A stretch of 22,988 nt of DNA from a virus. A program made the position numbers and the translations under genes. The notes below the pieces were generated by a model, which was not told the DNA's origin, did no database searches, and saw nothing but the letters and a program-made list of their open reading frames with translations. Location: positions 1-22,988 of the IMG/VR virus record IMGVR_UViG_3300043419_001150, one strand, 5' to 3'. Shown piece after piece: positions 14,001 through 21,366 of this stretch; positions within the stretch are counted from its first letter, which is position 1, and each line of letters starts with the position of its first letter.

Positions 14001-17000
14001 GGTTTGATTCCCACATTTCTAAATTATTGAAAACACCAAACATATCGTGCGCTAAATCATATGGGCTATCGGATTCTGTTACCGATCCACTAAGATTTAT
14101 ATAAGATGTCATTGGCATCAAAAGGAACTCATGGTCACTAGCTAACTTAGATAATACGGTCCACATTGACTTAGATGTGGCTTTATTAATTTCAGTCGCA
14201 TTGAATATATCATCGGTTAACATTTGTTTTAGTGATACAATATCAACAAAAACTTTTGTACCAAAAGCGTTATTACCCCTATCAACAATACTAACATAGT
14301 CAACCAAATCTTTTAAATCTTTATTAGATTCAGTTAATAAACCAGCATCATCACAGATATCTTGCTGCTGAACATTAAAATTAAAAAACAGAGGGCTGTT
14401 TAATATTGCATTAACATCAGCGTTACCGAGCTCATAACTATGTTTTTTAATTAGTCTATCATCAGACAAATTGGGGTCAATAAAAGATACGTTTTTATCG
14501 TATAACGTTTTTATTCTATAATATGTCCCAGTTCTAATTTCCGCATCTTCTCTTGTTATCTCGGTATAAGTATTAGTGGTATCCCCTGTTGGGTTGCTAG
14601 TACCGCTACTGATTTTTTCAGATATTTTTGTGAATAAAGAACCCAAAGAGTTATTTAAAGTTGCTAAGGTTTTTTCTACAAAACCCTTATTAAAACTTTT
14701 TACCCAATCATTAAAGATAACATCAACTCCAAGATCATCGAATGTTTCAATATTGTAAGTAACTTTATTACCAGTTTGGGTTGGTACCCCATTTTTTATT
14801 TGGGTAATAATAACATCAGCTTTTTTGTTGTAATCGTATAAGGTATTTACAGCATTTTCTTTATTAGGGTAAATCGTTACCTCATTTTTATTTTGATTTT
14901 TTACATCAAAAATGTAATAAGATTTTTCCTTTTTTATATTTAACACATTATTTTTATATAAAACATCTGAAATAAAAGATCTTAAATACGTTATTAATAA
15001 TTTTAAATTATTTTCATTTAGTTGGATATTTAATTTTCTAAAAAAAGTTCTTGTTAACTCTTTTATCACAAAAAACTCATCTAAATTAGGGTCGACACCT
15101 TTCGTAGCACCCTTAAAGTAAACATATTTTTTTACTAAATTATCGATATCGATATTCAGATCACTATATGAGGTTATACTCTGATCCCCAAAAAGTATTG
15201 TTCTAAATAATAAGACATCACCTAATGGGGCCACAATATTTTCATATGTTCGAGTGTTTGTTGAATAGGCTACTATCGGGTTAAAAACAAAAGAACTCAA
15301 CCTTAGGCTATTTGGGTTGTTAACATCAGAACTCTCGATTGACAACGGGCCAGCTGTTGAATAATTATTCACAGTAATCTTAGCGTTTAAGAATTCATCG
15401 ATTACAAATCTAGCTTTATTTTCTTGACCTAACGTTAAAGCGGTATTAATTAATTTTGATAACCCCGTATTTGATGCGAATTCAATAAAAGAACCTGAAT
15501 ACCCACAAAGTATCGCCAATAACTCGTCTTTACCGAATGATCTACCGTCTAAAGTAAGTGATTCGGGTAAATTAGCATACCCAAACATTGTTGTGTGTTT
15601 AAGTAAGGATTTAAAATCAAAAGTATTAAAAGTTTTTGTGAAATAACTTTCTTGTGTTTCGTCACTAAATTTTTTAAATAAAGTTCTAAAATCCTCTAAT
15701 TTATCTACGTCAAAAACATCTAATAAAGCTTTTGCCGATAATTGTTCCTGGAATTGATTGTTATCAGAAAACAACCTCGTTAATTCTTTTGACTCGTTAT
15801 CAACTCTATGTGTTATGTATAAATTTAAACCAGATTTAAATTCGTCATATGTTGAAATATCCGACCTGTTTAAATTAACATCGTAAAAAGACTCACCATC
15901 CGTATAATCATAAACACTTTTATTTTTTAAATTAAAATGTGCAAATTCCAAATAATCAACTGATATTAATTTAGGTTTTTCAGATTGGTTTTTAGCCGCA
16001 AATTTAATTGTTTCGGGTGTGATTACTTTGTCATATTTTGGTGTATCGAACCAGAATAATCTGCTAGTGTTATGTATTAAAGATTTATTATCAAACTTAA
16101 GTTTTTTTATACCCTCTGGATCCGTAGTGTTTGAAACCAGGTACACATCATCGTATCTATCAAAATAATTAATAGCGTTACCATTTGTTGGTGCGTTTTC
16201 TGGTCTAAAATAAACTGGTGTAAATCTGTTTATTAATGAATTATCAAGTATTGGATTTACTCTAGGAATTGTAGTTTTACCTGAAAACTTATTAATGTTT
16301 TGGTTAAGATCAATAAATTCAAATAGCCCTGGGTTAATGTCAGAATACAATGATTTAGTGTCTCCATCATATTTTTTTAACACATCGTTAGACACGTCAT
16401 CATATTCAGCAAACGAACCGTCATTATATTTAAGTGTTTTTAAATACGCATCACCTTGGGTTTCGAATATCGTGTGAACAGTGTTTGTTTTTTGATACTG
16501 GTATCTAGGGCTTACCGAAGCCTTCGTTTCACTTAAACCGTAGGTATCACTATCGTTTTGTGTGAATAAGTTTTTAATATCGATATCCCCACCACAACTA
16601 GGGTAAACAACAAAAGCTCCTCTTGAGTCTAAGGCCTTTAATTTATTTTTTTCTCTTTGGTTAAATTCTCTAGACCAGACAGATGTTAGGTATCTTGAAA
16701 AATAATCATAAAGGTCATTACCCGTCAAATTATTAATCATAAAAATTAATTGGTATAACTCGAAATATTCTTTGGTTTTAATATCAATAAAACCGTTAAA
16801 AGATCTATAATCAACATTATACTTATCTAATATACTTAAATTCTTGTTAAATCTACCAAAACCTTCATCTGGTTCAACACCATCTGGTGGCATTAAACTA
16901 TATATCAATAATGTGATAAAATCTGGTATCTCAATATCGTCTTGTTTTGCTTTTAAATTGTTAACAGAACACAATTTTCTAACAATATTATAAACATCAA

Positions 17001-18141
17001 CCGTATCAATATGCCCACCAAGAAAATTACATTTTATTTTAGATAGTAATAGGAAAAATTCTATTTTTTCTTTATTGTTTTTATCAGTAAAAATAAAATC
17101 ATTATCAAACGTTAGCGCCGCTGTTATGGTATTTAAATCTGATTCTGGTGCTGGTAAATCGAATTTAACTGTCGGCCCGTAACTATTGTATGAAGCAAAA
17201 AAGTTTATGTTCTGATCATTATACGTTTTAAAGGTTTTTAATTTACCCCTAAAATTACCTATAATATGATAAGGTATCTTATCATCATTTAAGTTGGTGC
17301 CTTCTTTATTCTGACCATCTAAACCCTCACCAAAATAAACATAGGACATAGAGTTTAGATAATTATTTAATAAACCATACCCAGAAAAAGGTATGTGTGA
17401 TGAAATATTATTACTTAAAGGTATTTCTCTAGCGAATTCATAATCATAATAACCTTCGGTGTAATTTTTAGGTTCCGCGGTATCTTTATACGACTCATAG
17501 TTAAATAACATTAAATCATCGATAAATCTAGGCGTTAAAGGTTTTACAAATGGTAGTGTTACAGCCTTTAAAGCTGACTCAGCGTCTTCAGTAAAAGCGT
17601 ATGAACCATAGTGTTTATTCAATAATAATTTATTAGATAATAAATCAACACCGTCTTTATTAGTTATACCGTTAATTAAACTTAAATCGATATCCTTATC
17701 TGGGGTACCATAATAATAAAAATCATATAAACCACCTATGTACAATATTAAGTGTATCGGTACCTCGATTAAACCCTGTGAAGTTTTAAAAATTTTTGCT
17801 AATTGTGCTGGGGATATTTGGCCGTTATTGGAAGCTGTACCTAAACTACCAATGAATAGCTGTGCTGTTTTAAATAAACTACCTGTTTTAGATTCGTTAA
17901 CAATGTTTTGTGCAAAAATCGTGTGATTTACTGGTGTGTAATAAGTGTTTAAACTATTGCTACTATGAATATTACCAGAAAGTAACCTTTCTTCAAAAAA
18001 TAGGTTAACGTATTTCTGATATGTCGATTTAATTGTGTTATCATTGTACTCATCATACGCTTTTAACATAACAGACACTAGGTCATTTTCAGTACTACCT
18101 AAGTATCTTTCATTTAAATAATTCGATAAAGATGATGCCAT
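11089..18141 (-). CDS. Giant baseplate hub protein: gp27-like segment + M23 peptidase + tail lysozyme (2350 aa)
   Basis: This is likely the central hub/spike that opens the cell wall during infection. Residues 1 to about 1480 are not recognised: large, Asn/Asp/Tyr-rich, with no membrane segment. Around 1499-1565, the pattern YSCTVTSLGNATIQP, then FYGTYWITNVSHKI resembles the end of T4 gp27 and other hub (VgrG/late-control-D type) proteins. A further region to about 1840 is unassigned. It is followed by a Pro/Gln/Ala-rich linker (about 1845-1920) and a short beta-rich domain. An M23 metallopeptidase spans about 2040-2150, with zinc ligands H2058 and D2062 (HEGND) and the HLH motif H2138/H2140. 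A phage tail-lysozyme-like domain (about 2200-2350) carries GNLIAESGL with candidate catalytic E2227 and GYGYAQWTS. The ATG directly abuts the stop of the 966-aa gene (TAAATG). Domain boundaries are estimates. Confidence 0.88.
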   Translation of the reverse strand: MASSLSNYLNERYLGSTENDLVSVMLKAYDEYNDNTIKSTYQKYVNLFFEERLLSGNIHSSNSLNTYYTPVNHTIFAQNIVNESKTGSLFKTAQLFIGSLGTASNNGQISPAQLAKIFKTSQGLIEVPIHLILYIGGLYDFYYYGTPDKDIDLSLINGITNKDGVDLLSNKLLLNKHYGSYAFTEDAESALKAVTLPFVKPLTPRFIDDLMLFNYESYKDTAEPKNYTEGYYDYEFAREIPLSNNISSHIPFSGYGLLNNYLNSMSYVYFGEGLDGQNKEGTNLNDDKIPYHIIGNFRGKLKTFKTYNDQNINFFASYNSYGPTVKFDLPAPESDLNTITAALTFDNDFIFTDKNNKEKIEFFLLLSKIKCNFLGGHIDTVDVYNIVRKLCSVNNLKAKQDDIEIPDFITLLIYSLMPPDGVEPDEGFGRFNKNLSILDKYNVDYRSFNGFIDIKTKEYFELYQLIFMINNLTGNDLYDYFSRYLTSVWSREFNQREKNKLKALDSRGAFVVYPSCGGDIDIKNLFTQNDSDTYGLSETKASVSPRYQYQKTNTVHTIFETQGDAYLKTLKYNDGSFAEYDDVSNDVLKKYDGDTKSLYSDINPGLFEFIDLNQNINKFSGKTTIPRVNPILDNSLINRFTPVYFRPENAPTNGNAINYFDRYDDVYLVSNTTDPEGIKKLKFDNKSLIHNTSRLFWFDTPKYDKVITPETIKFAAKNQSEKPKLISVDYLEFAHFNLKNKSVYDYTDGESFYDVNLNRSDISTYDEFKSGLNLYITHRVDNESKELTRLFSDNNQFQEQLSAKALLDVFDVDKLEDFRTLFKKFSDETQESYFTKTFNTFDFKSLLKHTTMFGYANLPESLTLDGRSFGKDELLAILCGYSGSFIEFASNTGLSKLINTALTLGQENKARFVIDEFLNAKITVNNYSTAGPLSIESSDVNNPNSLRLSSFVFNPIVAYSTNTRTYENIVAPLGDVLLFRTILFGDQSITSYSDLNIDIDNLVKKYVYFKGATKGVDPNLDEFFVIKELTRTFFRKLNIQLNENNLKLLITYLRSFISDVLYKNNVLNIKKEKSYYIFDVKNQNKNEVTIYPNKENAVNTLYDYNKKADVIITQIKNGVPTQTGNKVTYNIETFDDLGVDVIFNDWVKSFNKGFVEKTLATLNNSLGSLFTKISEKISSGTSNPTGDTTNTYTEITREDAEIRTGTYYRIKTLYDKNVSFIDPNLSDDRLIKKHSYELGNADVNAILNSPLFFNFNVQQQDICDDAGLLTESNKDLKDLVDYVSIVDRGNNAFGTKVFVDIVSLKQMLTDDIFNATEINKATSKSMWTVLSKLASDHEFLLMPMTSYINLSGSVTESDSPYDLAHDMFGVFNNLEMWESNPAFIFQFGSLTSNINAGNKRKNSANSNFDLSNTFCLDIDPNKLDVDGNGRILNEDAPSDVRNSNVSSFIVDFANQNQNMFESIQLSTDEFANTEESIKAQVGLVQTDQPILSTGKLFSAMENRSYSCTVTSLGNATIQPLSYFYLRNVPLFYGTYWITNVSHKITPNNMSTTFKGVRQPIARKPTPNVAIIKAFLKRANELSAQQGYLDRNDTTPIPTSGQIYIDRAFTGVDGSTSQTKYGLLYQKGTDSDKYVTYNGLWVIASYLKLMTGGDSSDTVLIKTLVSYLHNNASVLSEGDWDIGITSSYFIDIVVYDLYHKLGYDVDPILSLSSLLDNYPTTSGDGYQSVLVKISEFNGKPGELLTYLTLTEDEKYNPKTILITNSSDKAITNDATLPKITFPADVDQSNLTIITRVNYWVSDTTESNYQTFNGLSTYELVNLFDTSAATNAPSLLVNQASLQQQSQSAIQAANATDATYVAPPVLYKPPTVGKVNTSFKFPNSPVLPTQQTQTTNFAAQLFSNLPQFANQTTVANTSTPRALGTLTDGSFKFEKAFSSKFKPTGYDGSDELVVYVAGAYGKSKRYSFFKICKDTEKFETDTLKLTLHGYINSTELPQDTGATGDTLPIHVIKNFGDEQTKNVYKAATQGNGNSLVAGWSNPLDNIVVTSPFGPRNGRQHEGNDLRAALGTNVYSVLDGVVVSSQAQSGYGYAIIISHPNNGLSTLYGHVRERLVSAGDTVKSGQLIAKSGDEGSPGQPHLHFEILKNAISLDNSNYFSSANQALLTDPEPYLTGQVIPTVNDNSFTKGTALTSAEKAKKGAGIAKKLMSDLGLTNVQAAGIVGNLIAESGLIPDRIQGGGVKVGKLRINGSTGYGYAQWTSSNRQQNLADYAKSMGVDYTQKNLTDEINYGFLVKEFKDSYKGVLTKLKTKTTVRSATEWIMKEWERPKDQSDAKVSERTGYSQQVLEAMG

Positions 18142-21042
18142 TTATATTCTTACTTTACTATATTTAGTCCCACTTGTTATTTTCTTACTGCTATCCAAAT
18201 TAATACCACCAACATAATTAGTGGCTTTTAATAAACCATCGGTTTTTAAAGCAAACGTTAAAGCTGTGGAATTAGGGTCATTAGCTTCAACTTTACTATC
18301 AACAGTGAAGTTTAGTTGGTCACCTTTTTCGGTGTTCAATGTATAAAAATAACCATTATTCGCAGAAACTAAACCCGTTTTTTTATATTCATTTAATTTA
18401 GCCGCGTATTTATTTAAATGGTCACTAACCCCATCATATTGATCGTGAGCATCGAGACCGTCAAAAAATAAAGCATTAACGGTTTGCCCCGAATCAGGAT
18501 TCTTTCTGTTTTTATACCTTAAGGGGTTATATTGGTATAATTTTTTAAATTCATTAATATCGGTTGCGCTATTAATGATTGCGTCAATTTTACTATAAAG
18601 TGATCTTAACTGATCTACCGTGTAATTTGTGGCTAATAGAGCCTTAAATTCTGGTAATAAATTATTTATATTATTTACAACAGCAATGTTATTTGTTGTT
18701 ACATCAAAAGTTGTGTTATCACTAGTGTCTATAGACCTACCATTAACCAACTCGTAACAAACTTTATCGTAATTAGTTGGTGTTTCATCACTAGGGACCC
18801 CAACACCGCCAATAAAAATTGACATGTTGCTATAGAAAAAATGTAAATCATTAGGTTCTTTGTTCTGGTATCGCCTATCAATTAAATCAAATTCGTGATC
18901 AACAAATAGTCTTGTAATATCACTTATCTTGGTGGTGTCTCCAGCTGTATTTATGAACCCTAGCGTTGAAAATAAAAGCACTTTTTCAATAAACTCAAGA
19001 CAAGTTTCTCTCGGGTTCTGCTGATCATCGTAATAATTTAAATTATTAACAACCAATAAAGTTGTTAGTAAAGCCATTCTTTTCTCACCAAGTATGTCGG
19101 TTTTAACTTTTTTAGCTTGTTCTAATTGGAACAACACATCAGCTTCTGTTTGACTGTCAAGCTTTCGATCTAAAGCTTTTAGTCGGTCCATTGCTTTGTA
19201 TATTTCTTCAACAAATTGAACTTCAAACCAATTTATTGTTTTAGTTGTGTATGGATAAATTTTTTCCCAAACAAACTCGTCCGAATCCGTGTCAAATTTT
19301 TTATGGAAATAATTTGGGAATGGGAAAAATCTTTTTAACTCTGGAGAATTGTTATCAACCTCATATTCACCAAATTTAGACTGGTTAGACTTTCTATCTG
19401 GATCATCATTTAATTGCTTTGCTGCATTTAGTGCAACTAAATTTAACATTGTTAAAAATATTTGCATGTTGTTCATTAAGATACGTATAACATTTGACAT
19501 GTTAGGGACGTAACCTAAATTACCTTTTAACTTAAAACCTAGTTCATCTATAACCCTATTTTCCTCTTTATCATAAAACGAATTTATTGTTTTAGTTATA
19601 GTTTTATGTAATATATCAAAATAAACTTTTGTGTAATAAACTTTAGCCAATTCAGAATCATCATTTGAGCTAGTATTGTACATAAGTATCAATTCTTCTC
19701 TTATTAGAGATTTTAAATCATCCTTAACTATACTACTTTTATAACCATCTGGTAAATCCGCGCTGTTTAAAATATCATCATATATCGCCGATTTTAATTC
19801 AACACTAACAGCGCCATCACCTTCATTCATTACTGTTAATTGTGTTAAATAATCTGATAACATATAACTAGGTTCTGGGAAATCGGTAAAAGAAAGTGTG
19901 ATCTCATCGGACTTTAATCGGTCAATTGTGTCTTGTCTGAGAAAAAATTTATCGTTATTATTTTTTAATAAAATAGTCTCCCAATAATCTTTATATTGTG
20001 CATCAATACCACTTGTATAGGCGGTATCTAACTGGCCACTAAAAAGTAGCGATTTCTCCCTCTCAACATTGATTTCTTTTATTTGACTTTCAATACTAAG
20101 GGTCTCATAACCAAGAGCGCTTTGTGCGAGTGATAAATCTAATAAACTTGGGTATTTTACGAACTCATGTTTTAAATACTCGGTTGTACCAGTACCATAT
20201 ATTTCAGCGTATTTTGCGTTTTGTTTTTGGTATAAAGCGGTCAATAATCTTTTACCTAAATAACTTTTCGGTACATCAGTTCTTTCGTACATGTACGGTG
20301 CAACGTAAGCATATATCATTAAGAAATTGTTGTATATTGAAAAAGTTCTTGACAAAAACTCAGCCCTAATAACATAGTTACCAGTTGATGAGTCGAATGT
20401 TGTTGATGTTTTAGTCATTGATAAAGGATATTCTATCGCTTTACCAAAATAACCTTTAATTGTTAATGTAAATAATGGGTACGGGAACCTATAAAATATG
20501 TTATATGGGTTAGTCGGATCATCTCCTCTCTCAAGTAGTGTCCTACCCTGTACATCAATAAACTCAATTTTAATAATAGGTGTTAAACTAGCGTTGTGTG
20601 TTACATCTATGTTTGAAATGCCAAAAGTTTCTGGATCAAAAAATGAACCCTGTTCAGCGTTTGATGTGAAATAATCAGACCACTCAGTTGTGAAATAATC
20701 TTTGTTTTTTTTATCACCAAAAACAACATTACCTAAATTATCCTTAGGAGATTTTGCCAATGGATTTAAAAAATTAACTCCAACCCTACCAATTGTAATA
20801 ACTTTACTGTTATCCGTACCATCATCAATAATCGCGCTATCAGGGTTTAATCTTGCTGTTATGTTTGCATACATAACAAGATCTTCCTGTTTAACATATC
20901 TAGGGATTATCGTTTCATCCTCTGTTACAATCTTATTCGGATCAACAACAAAAATACCTTTAGATAGGTTTTCTGGTTCATTTAATCTTACATTTCTTTT
21001 CCCGAATGTTGATAGTATCTTCTCATCATAATTAACCGCCAT
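18142..21042 (-). CDS. Large tail/baseplate structural protein (966 aa), family not recognised
   Basis: The gene lies between the gp53-like wedge gene and the giant hub gene, overlapping the former by 11 bp and abutting the latter, so a baseplate role is inferred from position. The clearest internal feature is a beta-rich domain at about residues 140-240. It contains IIKIEFIDVQGRTLLERG, FYRFPYPLFTLTIKGYFG (183-200) and the strands NYVIRAEFLSRTFS, which look like a baseplate barrel domain presenting a loop. The remainder is long, helical and Asn/Asp/Tyr-rich: about 560-600 has an NNMQIFLTMLNLVALNAAKQ helix, and about 640-720 has charged coiled-coil-like helices. There are no signal peptide, membrane span or enzyme motifs. 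It could be a hub or tube-proximal component analogous to one of the T4 gp48/gp54/gp27 group, but no sequence match can be claimed. Confidence 0.8.
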   Translation of the reverse strand: MAVNYDEKILSTFGKRNVRLNEPENLSKGIFVVDPNKIVTEDETIIPRYVKQEDLVMYANITARLNPDSAIIDDGTDNSKVITIGRVGVNFLNPLAKSPKDNLGNVVFGDKKNKDYFTTEWSDYFTSNAEQGSFFDPETFGISNIDVTHNASLTPIIKIEFIDVQGRTLLERGDDPTNPYNIFYRFPYPLFTLTIKGYFGKAIEYPLSMTKTSTTFDSSTGNYVIRAEFLSRTFSIYNNFLMIYAYVAPYMYERTDVPKSYLGKRLLTALYQKQNAKYAEIYGTGTTEYLKHEFVKYPSLLDLSLAQSALGYETLSIESQIKEINVEREKSLLFSGQLDTAYTSGIDAQYKDYWETILLKNNNDKFFLRQDTIDRLKSDEITLSFTDFPEPSYMLSDYLTQLTVMNEGDGAVSVELKSAIYDDILNSADLPDGYKSSIVKDDLKSLIREELILMYNTSSNDDSELAKVYYTKVYFDILHKTITKTINSFYDKEENRVIDELGFKLKGNLGYVPNMSNVIRILMNNMQIFLTMLNLVALNAAKQLNDDPDRKSNQSKFGEYEVDNNSPELKRFFPFPNYFHKKFDTDSDEFVWEKIYPYTTKTINWFEVQFVEEIYKAMDRLKALDRKLDSQTEADVLFQLEQAKKVKTDILGEKRMALLTTLLVVNNLNYYDDQQNPRETCLEFIEKVLLFSTLGFINTAGDTTKISDITRLFVDHEFDLIDRRYQNKEPNDLHFFYSNMSIFIGGVGVPSDETPTNYDKVCYELVNGRSIDTSDNTTFDVTTNNIAVVNNINNLLPEFKALLATNYTVDQLRSLYSKIDAIINSATDINEFKKLYQYNPLRYKNRKNPDSGQTVNALFFDGLDAHDQYDGVSDHLNKYAAKLNEYKKTGLVSANNGYFYTLNTEKGDQLNFTVDSKVEANDPNSTALTFALKTDGLLKATNYVGGINLDSSKKITSGTKYSKVRI

Positions 21043-21355
21043 AATAATCCAACCTGTTTTTTAATTTTGCTTCATATTCTCTAAGTGTATCTTGTAAAGG
21101 ATATGGTATTCTTATTGTTGAATTATCTGGAAACTCCCATTCACTTGAACCCAATTCTGGATTAGCCATTAATATTAACCAACCATAATAAGGTGCCCCA
21201 TAGTGTTGCTGACTAAGTTTATCTAATCTACTTTTATTAATCGTGTATGTTGTAAACTTATCGCTTTGTTTAGCATCCAATTTAATAAACGGTGGTGAGA
21301 TTCTTTTCTCATCACTGTTTAATTTCCTATATCTGTTAAAATAATTTAAAGGCAT
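21032..21355 (-). CDS. 53: LysM-type baseplate wedge protein, gp53-like
   Basis: This 107-aa protein has the compact layout of T4 gp53 and tail protein X-like wedge components. A short N-terminal arm (MPLNYFNRYRKLN) is followed by a LysM-like core: TTYTINKSRLDKLSQQHYG (35-53), YYGWLILMANPEL (56-68), then FPDNSTIRIPYPLQ (75-88), where the strand ending in Ile-Pro is typical. A charged C-terminal helix (LREYEAKLKNRLDYYGG) closes the protein. In T4, gp53 forms part of the baseplate wedge and helps join wedges around the hub. T4 gene 53 also lies immediately before hub gene 5. Here it precedes the 966-aa gene, with an 11-bp overlap, and then the hub, which agrees. T4 gp53 is longer (about 196 aa), so this may be a minimal version. 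Confidence 0.78.
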   Translation of the reverse strand: MPLNYFNRYRKLNSDEKRISPPFIKLDAKQSDKFTTYTINKSRLDKLSQQHYGAPYYGWLILMANPELGSSEWEFPDNSTIRIPYPLQDTLREYEAKLKNRLDYYGG

Positions 21356-21366
21356 TTTTATTTAAT

